Part shown: positions 16,322-25,450 of the stretch, piece after piece
Numbering within the stretch: the stretch's first letter is position 1
How the letters are laid out: the number at the start of each line of letters is the position of its first letter
NCBI GenBank assembly: GCA_905181965.1
Contig: CAJIZY010000012.1
Location: 50,821-114,820, forward strand
Direction: 5' to 3'
Source: Akkermansiaceae bacterium
Lineage (GTDB): Bacteria; Verrucomicrobiota; Verrucomicrobiia; Verrucomicrobiales; Akkermansiaceae
DNA length: 64,000 nucleotides
Program-made: the position numbers and the translations under genes
Notes under the pieces: model-generated
What the model was told of the DNA's origin: nothing
What the model saw: the letters and a program-made list of their open reading frames with translations, nothing else
Database searches by the model: none

Positions 16322-17590
16322 ATGAATATTTTAGATACTGCTGCTGTCCTGCTGACTCTTACTGCTGTTTTTGGTTATATTAACCATCGCCTTTTTAAGT
16401 TACCCACAAGTATCGGGATTCTCTTGATTGGCTTGGTTCTTAGTATTCTACTTTTACTCTTTGGGGGGAATGCAATGAAGGAGAGTGCAGATGAATTCGT
16501 AACACGAATTGACTTCAATGAGACGGTCATGAATGTGATGTTGAGCTTCCTTCTTTTTGCAGGAGCTTTGCACGTCAATCTTGGCGATCTGCGTGATCAA
16601 AAATGGGTGGTCGCGATTCTAGCAAGTGCGGGATTATTAGTTTCCACCTCTTTAGTTGGAGTGGTGTCCTATTTCGTTTTTTCGTGGGCTGGACTCGATG
16701 TTCCTTTTCTTTGGTGCTTTGTGTTTGGAGCATTGATTTCGCCGACTGATCCGGTGGCGGTTCTTGGTATTCTAAAGAAGGTTGGGGCACCTAAATCGCT
16801 CGAGACCAAAATCACTGGTGAATCTCTTTTCAACGATGGAGTTGGGGTTGTTGTTTATTTGGTATTAGTTGGCTTAGCCGCGGGTCAAGCTGAGGCCTCG
16901 GTAATATCGGTAGGTAAGTTGTTTCTTGTCGAAGTAGGCGGCGGAATTTTTCTGGGAGGAGTCATCGGTTATGTTGCCTACTGGATGTTGAAGACAATTG
17001 ATAATTATCAGGTTGAAATCCTGATCACTTTGGCTCTTGTGACTGGGGGCTATCAGTTAGCAGCGAGCTGGCATTTGAGTGGGCCGTTGGCGATGGTGGT
17101 CGCAGGTCTGATGATTGGAAATCATGGTCGCTTGATGGCAATGAGTGATACGACCCGAGATCACTTGGATCTTTTTTGGGAGTTGGTCGACGAGATTTTA
17201 AATGCACTTCTGTTTCTTCTTATTGGATTGGAAATCTTCGTGCTGACTTGGAGTGGTCAGGCTTTTTCCGCCGGCTTGGTTCTAATCGTCGTGGTTTTGG
17301 CTTCACGAATAATTGCTGTCTCTCTGCCAGTTGTGGTGCTTAAGAGAGCCCGCACGTTTTCACCGGGAATTATCCGAATACTGACATGGGGTGGTCTGCG
17401 AGGGGGGATTTCGGTGGCTTTGGCACTCGCCTTGCCGAAAGATGGGAGTCTGGATATGGAATCCAGACAGGCAATCTTGATGGCGACTTACCTTGTGGTG
17501 ATCTTTTCGATTGCGGTCCAGGGATTGACGCTGAAGCCGCTTATTTCACGGTTGCTTGCGCAGGGGAATTTGGACCTTAAGAATAAATAA
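16322..17590 (+). CDS. CPA1-family Na+/H+ antiporter (NhaP type)
   Basis: A 422-residue inner-membrane protein with about 12 helices that exchanges Na+ (or K+) for protons. The family signatures are present: GALISPTDPVAVLGIL with the ion-binding Asp, ESLFNDGVGVV, and WGGLRGGISVALALALP. The length matches short bacterial NhaP proteins that lack a cytoplasmic C-terminal regulatory domain; this one stops a few residues after the last helix. The frame extends upstream to 16259 inside the lipoprotein gene, but the ATG at 16322 places the first helix properly. It is the last gene of the plus-strand run from the PBP, and converges on the TPR gene. Confidence 0.92.
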   Translation: MNILDTAAVLLTLTAVFGYINHRLFKLPTSIGILLIGLVLSILLLLFGGNAMKESADEFVTRIDFNETVMNVMLSFLLFAGALHVNLGDLRDQKWVVAILASAGLLVSTSLVGVVSYFVFSWAGLDVPFLWCFVFGALISPTDPVAVLGILKKVGAPKSLETKITGESLFNDGVGVVVYLVLVGLAAGQAEASVISVGKLFLVEVGGGIFLGGVIGYVAYWMLKTIDNYQVEILITLALVTGGYQLAASWHLSGPLAMVVAGLMIGNHGRLMAMSDTTRDHLDLFWELVDEILNALLFLLIGLEIFVLTWSGQAFSAGLVLIVVVLASRIIAVSLPVVVLKRARTFSPGIIRILTWGGLRGGISVALALALPKDGSLDMESRQAILMATYLVVIFSIAVQGLTLKPLISRLLAQGNLDLKNK

Positions 17591-17605
17591 ACAATAAACG
17601 GCGTC

Positions 17606-20008
17606 CTATTCTGAGCCAATTTTCAGGGTCGGCTTCCAGTTAGGGAAACTTGATGTCAGCTTCCCTTGATATTTATTAGCGAGGGTTTTGTTGCCATAGT
17701 TTTTGGCGGCCAGATACACTCCGTGAAGTGCCCGGGGTTGTAAAAGGGGATCGTCTGGAACCGTTGGGATGGCAATGCGGAATTCTTCAAGAGCTCCTAG
17801 CCAGCGACCTTGAAGTAAGGCAACTTCACCGCCTACAATATGAAGGCCGGCGACATGAGGTCCGGGAGCATTGATAGCGAGGCCTTTGGCTACTGAGTCA
17901 AGAGCCTCAGGGTAGAGTTTGAGTCCGAGGCGAGATTCGGCAAGATCAAGATAAGCATCCGCTTGCCAACGGACCTCTTGTTTTTGCTCCAGTAAAAGAA
18001 GGCTTGTTTTCTGGGCCGCGGAAAAGCGGCCTGAACGGTTTTGTGCCTTGGATAAAATTCTCCAAACTCCGAGTTCTGTTGCTTTCGGGTTTTCCCAATT
18101 GGTGGCTCTTTTAAGATAGTCGGCAGATTCTTCGATCTGACCATCGTGAAACATCTGAACGCCTAGCCATGAGAGCATGTTTTTGGGGACTTTTTTTGCT
18201 GGGGTTCTAGCGTAGACCTCTTGAAGGGCTGTGTGCAGCGCCATCTTATTACGGGAGTTAAAGGAGCTCAAAATGAGGAGGTCACCCACGGGTTGGTTGT
18301 AAAATTCGGGGACTAGTTCTCTTGCCTTACGAAGGTAGGGAGGGGCTTCGCTATATTTTGCAAGTTTGTAATATCCCCACCCAACCCAGTAATTTGAATT
18401 AGCAATAGTGTCGACGGGTAGATCTTGAAACTCGCTTAAGATTCGGCGAAACTGGTCGATCATACCCTCAAAATTCTTCTCTTGGCGGAGCACGCGAGCG
18501 CTGCCTTGAAGAGCGAACGCCTCAGGGTTGGTGCAGGGTTGAGAGCAAGGGCGTTTTCGAAATCCTTTAAAGCCGATGTGTAATCGCCAAGCGAGAGGTG
18601 AGCCTCAGCTCGTTTGTTGTGAACCTCTGCGGCGCGAGGATCCTCTGGGAACTCGGCAAGAAAGCGTGAAAAACTCCTGTTAGCTCCGTCGAATTGGCCA
18701 GATTCGCTCAGGCACCATCCATGCTTAAAGAGAAGTTCACGTTGCATTTTAGTATCAAGAGATCTTCGGTCGATATTGGCAAAAATCAGAGCTGCGTCTT
18801 CCAGTTCCTTGCGATCGTAGAGAGTTTCGGCTTGCAGAAAGCGGGCAGAATGAAGGTATTCGTGATCCGGATATTTTTGGGCGTAGAGTTCAAAAAAGAT
18901 GTCTACGCGCTCACTGAAATCCGGATTTTTGAGGCAGTAATCACATTTGAGGCACTTGTAGGAGGCCTCGAAAGCTTTGTGGCTTTTTGGAAGGGCTCGA
19001 TCAATTTTAGGAGGCCCGTGCATTTCGGTAATCTTGCTTGATGAGATATGCTAGGCCGGCTCGTTCGCAACGGCGGGCTTCAAGCTTACCGGTGGCTCCA
19101 AAGTCGCCTTTTTCATAAAGAATGATGACAGTGTCCCAATCTTTTTTCTTCGAATAGAGTCCCATCAGTGATGTCTGAGCGCGGGCTTTATTGGTGGCAA
19201 GATTTCGTCGCTGGTCGGGCGTGAGCGATGGGGTGTTACTTGACATTCCTAGGATCATACTCAGGTGGGAATCCTTGGGATCTTCTAGCGCCAGTTCAGC
19301 CGAGGCCAAGCTGGTATAGAAAACAGCCTGAGAATGGTATTGGCTGCGTTGTGCTGATGTGACAAGCGTTTTCAGTAGCCGAATAGTAGTTTTGAAATCA
19401 TCTTTTTCGAAATATTGGAAGGCGAGCATAAAGCTGGCCCAGTCCTTATGAGGATGTTTTTCGGTGTCGATGATACGACGAAGAGCGACGGTGGCTTCAG
19501 CTTGACGATTCAGTTTGAAGAGGCATTCGGCCTGCTTGGTCATCGCGCTAAAGCGTAGATTTTTTTCGGAGAGGTTCTGTGAGGCGATCTGAAAATATTT
19601 TGCAGCCTCTTCCCAATCTTCCTCACCAATAGCGAGATAGGCTATTTGCCGAGAGGCTTGTCCTACATAAGGCCCCCTGCGATGGCGTTCGACCAAAAAA
19701 CGGTAAGTGTTTTGGGCCTCTTCAATTTGCCCAAGGGTTTGGCGTGCATAACCAAGGTGGAATCGGGCCGCTGACTCGTTTTTGGATCCAGAATGAGATC
19801 GGAGATACTTGGTATAGAGCCCAATCGCGTAGGTTATATAGCGCTGCTTTTGAAGGTTGTCAGACTGCCTAATCCCAGCTTCGTAATATCGTTCGGCTTC
19901 TTGAAAAGCGCGCTCTTCTTTCCTGCTTTGCGCGATCGCTGGAGAGAAAGCGAAATAGCTAAAGATGAGGGTGATGAACGTATGCCGTATCGTGTGGGAG
20001 ATTGCCAT
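17606..20008 (-). CDS. Exported tetratricopeptide-repeat protein, broken by two frameshifts
   Basis: Three overlapping minus-strand segments (19007-20008, 18460-19023 and 17606-18493) read as one TPR protein of about 780 residues. The first starts with a signal peptide (MAISHTIRHTFITLIFSYFA) ending at a PAIAQ cleavage site, followed by repeat motifs such as RFHLGYARQTLGQIEEAQNT. The first slip is near 19013, where NARAS* must continue as KIDRALPKSHKAF. The second is near 18525, where ALALNP must continue as EAFALQGSARVLRQEKNFEG in the third segment. Both repairs restore continuous helical repeats. It is probably a periplasmic scaffold resembling YbgF/CpoB- or BamD-like TPR proteins, but no specific partner is evident. 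Confidence 0.75.
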
Positions 20009-20136
20009 GGCGCGATATTGTGGTTGCGAGATAGTCGCTCGCGCGGCGAAACTCTCATAATCTTAAGGGAAAATCAACCTCAGGCAGGTTGGGAGTTGGC
20101 TTGTCCAGGGTGCTCTACTTCGCTATTAATTTGGGT

Positions 20137-20439
20137 ATGGAACATCATGTTTATTTCTGGCTGAAGGAGGATCGGCAAAATGATAACGATCTTGCCCTTT
20201 TTGAAAAGGGGATTGAAGCCCTTTTGTTGTCCCCAAACGTCGCCTCGGGCCATTGGGGGAAACCAGCTGCAACTGCAGAACGGACGGTGACCGATCATTC
20301 GTTTGATTATGCGATTTCGCTAAAATTTGACTCGATGGAGAGTCATAATGCCTACCAAGAGGGAGATTCAATCCACGATGAATTTATTTCCGGATTCAAA
20401 GAGTGGTGGAGTAAGGTCCTTGTCATGGATCTTGCTTAG
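20137..20439 (+). CDS. Dabb-family (stress-responsive alpha/beta barrel) protein
   Basis: A 100-residue protein starting MEHHVYFWLKED, matching the dimeric ferredoxin-like alpha/beta barrel (Dabb) family. The pattern is the usual one: a His-containing first strand, a helix with LFEKGIEALL, a hydrophobic strand FDYAISLKFDSMESHNAY with the conserved YQ...H segment, and a C-terminal helix. The frame opens at 20089 but the upstream residues do not belong to the fold, so 20137 is chosen. Functions in the family are varied and mostly unknown. It is a single-gene unit, followed by a hairpin. Confidence 0.85.
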   Translation: MEHHVYFWLKEDRQNDNDLALFEKGIEALLLSPNVASGHWGKPAATAERTVTDHSFDYAISLKFDSMESHNAYQEGDSIHDEFISGFKEWWSKVLVMDLA

Positions 20440-20457
20440 AAAAGGAATCAAAGTAAA

Positions 20458-20488
20458 TGAGGGCAAAGGATTTGGACCTTTACCCTCA
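20458..20488 (+). terminator. Hairpin after the Dabb gene
   Basis: TGAGGGCAAAGG and CCTTTACCCTCA form a 12-bp stem with one C-A mismatch around a 7-base loop, starting 19 bp after the stop codon. There is no T-run behind it, so it is either a weak or factor-assisted terminator, or an mRNA-stabilising 3' hairpin. Confidence 0.5.
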
Positions 20489-20797
20489 CTTGGATTTACT
20501 GCGTGAACGTATTGTTTGAAGCTTTACGCTCGTCTAACAGAATAAGAGAAACGCAGGTTGAGGCAAGTTGAAAGTTACTTTCATTCTGAGTATTTTTATG
20601 GGCTTTTTGTTCTTACGCTTAAATTCAACTACCGTAAACTTGAATGAGATTTCAGAGACTCTTTGATCGTCTGAGCTTCTTTCAGTGTTCTCTGGAGCCC
20701 GCTCACCTCGTAGCTCTGCCATTATGGAAAAAGCAATGAGCTTAGGGAAATGAACGGGGAATCTCTCAGGTTGGCGATTTTCTTTAAATAAAGGGGC
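20489..20797. other. Non-coding stretch between Dabb gene and recA promoter region
   Basis: About 310 bp with no convincing reading frame on either strand. A long minus-strand frame here (20534-21040) runs into recA and has low-complexity, unfamily-like sequence. The stretch ends at a well-formed plus-strand terminator (20798-20832), which raises the possibility of a short untranslated RNA. I see no known RNA family motif (no SRP, RNase P, 6S or tmRNA core). Confidence 0.4.
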
Positions 20798-20832
20798 CCA
20801 ATTCGCGCCTCGTGCAGGAATTGGATTTTTTT
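20798..20832 (+). terminator. Rho-independent terminator upstream of recA
   Basis: CCAATTC (20798-20804) pairs with GAATTGG (20818-20824) around a 13-base loop and is followed by A and seven T. It lies 70 bp before the recA start codon and reads in the direction of recA. It may insulate recA from upstream transcription, or end a small RNA transcribed from the preceding non-coding stretch. Confidence 0.65.
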
Positions 20833-20839
20833 GAAGTTT

Positions 20840-20867
20840 TTGCTTTTTTGAACACTGTTCATATGAT
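20840..20867 (+). promoter_or_regulatory. Putative recA promoter with embedded operator-like palindrome
   Basis: A -10-like TATGAT (20862-20867) lies 16 bp after a weak -35-like TTGCTT (20840-20845). Between them is an 11-bp perfect palindrome GAACACTGTTC (20850-20860). A palindrome in the promoter spacer of recA is where a LexA repressor would be expected to bind. GAAC/GTTC half-sites are typical of Gram-positive-style boxes, and a TGTTC-N4-GAACA motif has, as I recall, been described for Verrucomicrobia. The arms here are in the opposite order and spaced by one base, so assignment to LexA is an inference. The start codon is 36 bp downstream of the -10. Confidence 0.45.
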
Positions 20868-20902
20868 TTATTATTTCCAGTTAAGTTACACCTAACATTG
20901 TC

Positions 20903-21974
20903 ATGAGTTCTACTACCGTTAAAAATACTGATATGTCCGAGAAGAAGGAGAAAGTGCCCGCTGCTGCTGTAGCAAAGGGAGATGAAAAGCTTGTTGCCGC
21001 TCGTAAGAAAAACCTCGATCTTGCGATCACCCAGATTCAAAAAGATTTTGGCGAAGCTGCTATCATGCGCTTGGGAGATGACCGGCGATTGGATGTGGAA
21101 GCCATTCCAACTGGGAATCTCGTCATTGATCGGGCTCTCGGGGTGGGTGGTTTCCCACGGGGTCGGATTGTTGAGGTTTTCGGACCAGAATCGTCCGGTA
21201 AAACCACGCTTACTTTAACCGCAATTGCCCAAGCCCAGAAGGCTGGAGGTCTCGCGGCTTTCATCGATGTTGAGCACGCTCTTGACCCTCAGTATGCTCG
21301 TCGTCTTGGCGTGAATTTAGATGACCTGTTGGTCTCGCAACCTTCTTCTGGAGAGGAAGCGCTTCAAATTGTTGAGACTCTTGTGCGCTCCAATGCTATC
21401 GACGTAGTTGTTCTAGATTCAGTGGCGGCGTTAGTAACCAAACAAGAACTCTCTGGAGAAATCGGAGATTCAACCGTTGGAACACAAGCCCGTCTTATGA
21501 GTGCGGCAATGCGGAAGCTGACTAGCTTTATTTCCAAAGCGCGTACGACCTGTATCTTCACAAATCAGATTCGTGAGAAAATTGGCGTGATGTTTGGAAG
21601 TCCCGAGACCACTCCAGGCGGACGGGCACTCAAGTTTTTTGCTTCTATTCGGGTTGATATTCGCCGGATTGGTCAAATTAAAGCGACTGACGGAACCGTT
21701 CAGGGAAGTCGTACCAAAGTGAAAATTGTAAAGAACAAGGTCGCACCTCCGTTCACAGACGCTGAATTCGACATTATGTATAATGAAGGAATCTCCTCGG
21801 TAGGGTCCTTGATAGATCTTGCCCAGGAATTCGAAATTATTCAGAAGCGTGGAAGTTGGTTTAGCTATGATGGTACACAGCTGGTGTAATTCTGTAATTG
21901 CAACTAAAACTGCTCTTAAACTATCAGACTATGTGGTTACAGAAGCGAAGGTGAAGGCGGCGATGGCGGAATAA
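20903..21974 (+). CDS. recA: RecA recombinase (C-terminal frameshift)
   Basis: RecA forms ATP-dependent filaments on single-stranded DNA for strand exchange and for SOS induction. Walker A is GPESSGKT, the conserved [13 protein letters not shown] and Walker B-like [10 protein letters not shown] follow, and loop 2 includes [14 protein letters not shown] and the conserved [10 protein letters not shown]. The uninterrupted frame stops at 21889 right after YDGTQLV, about 20-25 residues short of normal. Adding one T near 21882 and one A near 21888 gives [17 protein letters not shown], running on to [10 protein letters not shown] and a TAA at 21972-21974, a typical RecA tail. A terminator follows at 22009. 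So the true gene most likely ends at 21974 and the sequence has two missing homopolymer bases. Confidence 0.93.
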
Positions 21975-22008
21975 TAATTCAGTAAACTTTACAGGTTTCA
22001 TTGTTTTG

Positions 22009-22044
22009 ATCCTGCGGGTCTCATTTGACTCGTGGGATTTTTTT
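22009..22044 (+). terminator. recA rho-independent terminator
   Basis: A 12-bp stem (ATCCTGCGGGTC with GACTCGTGGGAT, three G-T pairs) around a TCATTT loop, followed by a seven-T tract. It begins 34 bp after the reconstructed recA stop. Confidence 0.85.
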
Positions 22045-22426
22045 GCACGGTGTGAGTGACTAAGATGCTCATCACAATTTTCAATTTAGCAGGAGATTTT
22101 AGACCTGATAACAATGATCATAGATCAATGATAGAAACACTGTGACCATAGAGGAAAGGCCTTTGGTGGACAATTTTGAGGTCAACTGAGCTTATTGAAA
22201 GATCTCCTTATTAAGAATGTGGGTGATTCCCGTTCTTCGAGGAAAGGCAAGCTTGCAAGCGAATCTTCTACGATGATAAGCATTATCCTTTGACTGCTTC
22301 TTACCGAAATCCCAAGATTTGAGAACGGCCCTTTTCTAAACGGAAACCTCAAAGTTTCGAACTACGATTATTTCGATCAATACTTGAACGATTGGGGAAT
22401 GTGGGAAAACCTACGGCCCTGCACTC
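22045..22426. other. Intergenic stretch between recA and nrnA, nothing recognised
   Basis: About 380 bp with only very short frames (longest obvious one 26 codons from 22065). In many bacteria rbfA precedes the nrnA-truB pair, so I looked for an RbfA-like reading in all three plus frames and found none. It presumably contains the promoter of nrnA; no clear -35/-10 pair stands out. Confidence 0.4.
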
Positions 22427-23417
22427 ATGCCAGAGAATACCACATTTGTCGAAATTGGAAAGGCTATCGAAGATCACAATTCGTTTGTTGTCGTCAGTCA
22501 CGTTCGTCCGGATGGAGATGCTATAGGGTCCATTTTGGCACTTGGCCACGCCTTGGAAAAATTGGGTAAATCGGTGCGTTATTTAAATAATGATGGATGT
22601 CCTCCAAGTTTGAATTTTTTACCAGGTTCGAGGAAGGTCGAGGTTTCCAAAGAAGTCGGGGTTTTGGATGTCGAAGTTGCATTCACTTTGGATACGGCAG
22701 CTCATTCACGGATAGGAGAGGGAAGTCTCGAGGCGATTAAAAATACAAAGCTTTTGATTAATATCGATCATCATATTTCCAATCCAGGTTATGGAGATTT
22801 GAATTATATCGATTCAAAAAGCCCGGCCACTGGTCAGATTATCTACGAGTTATTAATCGCACTGAATCTCCCGATTTCAGAGATCTCACGAGACTCGATT
22901 TATGTGGCAGTTTCTACAGATACCGGGTCGTTTCAATATCCCGGAACCACTCAAAGAACTTATGAAATGGCAGCTGATTTGGTAGGGCGGGGATTGAATG
23001 TGGGACAAATCAATCAATTGACTTACGATAACCAACCTTATCGGAAAGTTGAGCTGATGAGGGCTCTTTTAAATAGCCTCGATCGGAGCCAAGACGGATT
23101 ACTCGTCTGGTGGGATCTCCAGATGGAAACTAAAACCAAATTGGGTTTAGTAGATGATGATACTGAGGGAATGATTGACTTCATTCGTTCAGTCCAGGGG
23201 GTAGTGGTTGCGGTCTTCTTTGAAGATCTAGAAGGTGGCAAAGTGCGCGTTTCGATGCGCTCAAAGGATTCACGCGTGAATGCTAGCGAAGAAGTCGTGC
23301 TTTTGGTGGTGGTGGTCATTCTAAGAGAGATTTTGAGTGGCCGGGCCGTTGGAGGATGCCCGAGAGAAAGTTTTGGTGGAAATTCGCGAATCGATAAAGC
23401 GCGCCGGAATCTCATAG
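22427..23417 (+). CDS. nrnA: DHH/DHHA1 bifunctional oligoribonuclease/PAP phosphatase NrnA (C-terminus disrupted)
   Basis: NrnA degrades nano-RNAs and converts pAp to AMP using Mn2+. The DHH domain is clear: VVVSHVRPDGDAIGSILAL, FTLDTAAHSRIG, LINIDHHISNPGYG and STDTGSFQYPGTT. After RVSMRSKDSRVNASEEV the frame goes wrong (reading VLLVVVVIL to a stop at 23425). In the next frame TTTGGTGGTGGTGGTCAT gives the DHHA1 motif FGGGGH plus SK. In the third frame VAGPLEDAREKVLVEIRE runs to a TAG at 23415-23417. About four residues between the two pieces seem to be lost. The disruption is therefore several indels within some 40 bp around 23298-23335. truB follows, as in the common nusA-infB-rbfA-nrnA-truB order. 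Confidence 0.82.
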
Positions 23418-23429
23418 TGAACTGATTTG

Positions 23430-24155
23430 ATGCAAAATTCTAACGATCTGCCAAGTGGCGTGCTCTTGATTGACAAGGCTCCTGGAATGACTTCTCACGA
23501 TGTGGTTGCGATCGCTCGTCGCCAGCTCAATATGAAAAAGATTGGCCACTGTGGGACACTTGATCCGATGGCCACCGGACTTCTCATGCTGGTCATAAAT
23601 CGTGCCACAAAGATTCAGGATCTTTTAATGAGTGAGGACAAAACCTACGCTGGGACGCTCACTCTTGGAGCAACGACTTCGACGCAGGACAAGGAGGGCG
23701 AAATTGAGGTCGAGAAGGAGGTTCCTGATCTAAATGCCGAGCAGGTCTCTGCTGCTTTCGACAAATATACCGGCGACTTTGAGCAGATTCCTCCAATGGT
23801 ATCGGCTATAAAAAAAGACGGAGTTCCGTTATATAAACTAGCACGGAAAGGCCAAGTGGTCGAACGAAAGCCACGTTCCGTCTATGTGAAGAATTACGAT
23901 CTCACCAAAATTGATGTGCCAAATGTTGATTTTGTGGTGGATTGTTCGAAGGGGTTTTATGTTCGAACTTATGCTCATGATATTGGGCAGGATCTGGGGT
24001 GTGGAGCTCATTTAAGTGCACTCCGCCGAACTCGTTCTGGAAAGTTTACTCTCGAGCGTGCTGTGCCAGTGGCTGTATTGAAGGAAGCGAGCTCGGAAGA
24101 TCTTGTGAACTCGTTTATTAGTCTCGCTGAAATTTCTCTGATGCGTGGGGCTTGA
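23430..24155 (+). CDS. truB: tRNA pseudouridine(55) synthase TruB
   Basis: TruB isomerises U55 in the T-loop of tRNAs. A 241-residue protein from the ATG at 23430; a TTG lies directly before it. GVLLIDKAPGMTSHDVV is the N-terminal family motif, and IGHCGTLDPMATGLL carries the catalytic Asp. DKTYAGTLTLGATTSTQDKEG, IPPMVSAIKKDGVPLYKLAR and GFYVRTYAHDIG follow in order. The protein is on the short side because it lacks a C-terminal PUA extension. It begins 12 bp after the reconstructed nrnA stop, so the two are probably cotranscribed. Confidence 0.95.
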   Translation: MQNSNDLPSGVLLIDKAPGMTSHDVVAIARRQLNMKKIGHCGTLDPMATGLLMLVINRATKIQDLLMSEDKTYAGTLTLGATTSTQDKEGEIEVEKEVPDLNAEQVSAAFDKYTGDFEQIPPMVSAIKKDGVPLYKLARKGQVVERKPRSVYVKNYDLTKIDVPNVDFVVDCSKGFYVRTYAHDIGQDLGCGAHLSALRRTRSGKFTLERAVPVAVLKEASSEDLVNSFISLAEISLMRGA

Positions 24156-24191
24156 TTTCTCGCGACTTTTGGATTGTAGCCTGATCTCAGT

Positions 24192-24794
24192 ATGAAACGT
24201 CTCCCTATTATATTCGTAGTTCTTAGCCTCCCTCTTTACCTTCTCGATCAGGTGACGAAGTGGTGGGTAGTCTTTCGGTTTCGCGAGCCGCTATCGAATG
24301 ACTTCCACACTCCCGATGAGCATGTGGCAGTAATTGACGGTTTTCTTTGGTGGTGGCGAATTCATAATCAAGGGGCTGCCTTTGGTTTAGGAAATGGGAC
24401 TTCGTGGGCTCCTTATGGTTCTCTGGGCTTTTGCTTGGTCCTTATTTTTGTTTTTTGGAGGAAGGGTGCCTTTGCTAATAGGTCGGCGAGGCTGGCTGCG
24501 GCACTCTTGGTTGCAGGTGTTCTAGGCAATTTGACGGATCGATTGTTGCAGGGGTTTTGGCTGGAGAAGCATACGGAAAAGTCTTTTGTAACGAGACTCT
24601 CGAAGGGCTACGTCGTTGATTTTATTCGCGTGAAATTACCGGGGTACGAGAAGATTGCTCCGGTAAGCCGGGGCTTCTTCCCAACTTTTAATGTTGCTGA
24701 TTCCTGTATCTCAGTAGCGGCCGTTTTGCTCTTTCTTTCGGCATTTCGTCCGGAAGAATCCAAGAAAGAGACAGAGGGCTTGTCTGGAAGTTAG
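24192..24794 (+). CDS. lspA: Signal peptidase II (prolipoprotein signal peptidase)
   Basis: LspA cleaves the signal peptide of lipid-modified prolipoproteins in the inner membrane. At 200 residues it is somewhat longer than usual (about 160-170) because of an insertion between helices 3 and 4 (WLEKHTEKSFVTRLSKG). The conserved blocks are LLDQVTKWWV, RIHNQGAAFGLG, GNLTDRLL with the first catalytic Asp region, VVDFI, and FFPTFNVADSCIS with the second catalytic Asp. Four membrane helices are evident. It follows truB by 36 bp and converges with the DUF2062 gene, overlapping it by 4 bp at the stops. It should mature, among others, the small lipoprotein at 15925-16320. Confidence 0.93.
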   Translation: MKRLPIIFVVLSLPLYLLDQVTKWWVVFRFREPLSNDFHTPDEHVAVIDGFLWWWRIHNQGAAFGLGNGTSWAPYGSLGFCLVLIFVFWRKGAFANRSARLAAALLVAGVLGNLTDRLLQGFWLEKHTEKSFVTRLSKGYVVDFIRVKLPGYEKIAPVSRGFFPTFNVADSCISVAAVLLFLSAFRPEESKKETEGLSGS

Positions 24795-25405
24795 TTTTTT
24801 TCAGGCCGTCGTTGTTCCTTGAGCTGACGTGCGATAACTTTAGCTTTCGCTCTTTGATATCGGGTCTTAGGAAGAATCTTTGGCATTAAAGCCGAGAGAA
24901 TGTAGACGAACGGATAGGCTAAAATGAAAAGGAATATCCCTGAGGAAAGAAACCCAAGAATAAAACTTCCGCCGTTGAGATACTCTCCCTCCATCCCGGG
25001 GAAAATACTGAGTGGAATTTGAATCTTCTCGAGAAGGGGAGGGATAGGAATGTGCAAAGATCCCCGGAGGAAGTCGCCAAAATTTTCCTGAAAGAGGACG
25101 ATAGGGATCTGGGTGACAGGATTGGTGACCCAGCAAGCGGCTAAAGCAATTGGGATATTGGCACGAAATGGAACCGCCCAAATTCCGGCCAAAAGCATTT
25201 GACCTGGAATTGGAAGTTGGGAAGCAAAAAGACCAATTGCTAGGCCGCTCGCCACGGAATCGCGGCAAGGGTGCCAAAGATCTCTTTCGAACATTGGTAA
25301 AATTGTCCTCTGAAGCCAGATGCGTCGACGCATTCCTGGACTTCTCAGAAAGCGGTAGCTCTTCCGGACAATTCGAAGATAGCGACGTTTCAGCCCTGAG
25401 GTCAT
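24791..25405 (-). CDS. DUF2062 membrane protein
   Basis: A 204-residue protein with a basic N-terminus (MTSGLKRRYLRIVRKSYRFL). The DUF2062 core follows: SVASGLAIGLFASQLPIPGQ, then RANIPIALAACWVTNPVTQI, the highly conserved N-P-x-T segment. A long hydrophobic helix pair (GFLSSGIFLFILAYPFVYIL) comes near the end. Related proteins are small inner-membrane proteins of unknown function, often next to glycosyltransferases. It is the last gene of a minus-strand run and its stop overlaps that of lspA by 4 bp. Confidence 0.85.
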   Translation of the reverse strand: MTSGLKRRYLRIVRKSYRFLRSPGMRRRIWLQRTILPMFERDLWHPCRDSVASGLAIGLFASQLPIPGQMLLAGIWAVPFRANIPIALAACWVTNPVTQIPIVLFQENFGDFLRGSLHIPIPPLLEKIQIPLSIFPGMEGEYLNGGSFILGFLSSGIFLFILAYPFVYILSALMPKILPKTRYQRAKAKVIARQLKEQRRPEKN

Positions 25406-25450
25406 GAATGGTAGTGGATGACTTTGATAAATGTGAAACGAAAGGGAGTC

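Noticed and set aside
20534..21040. Minus-strand frame of 168 codons upstream of and overlapping recA
   Set aside because: Low-complexity sequence, overlaps the recA coding start, promoter palindrome and terminator; no recognisable domain.
21880..21892. Programmed frameshifting in recA
   Set aside because: No slippery heptamer with downstream structure; two missing homopolymer bases explain it better, in line with the other broken genes.
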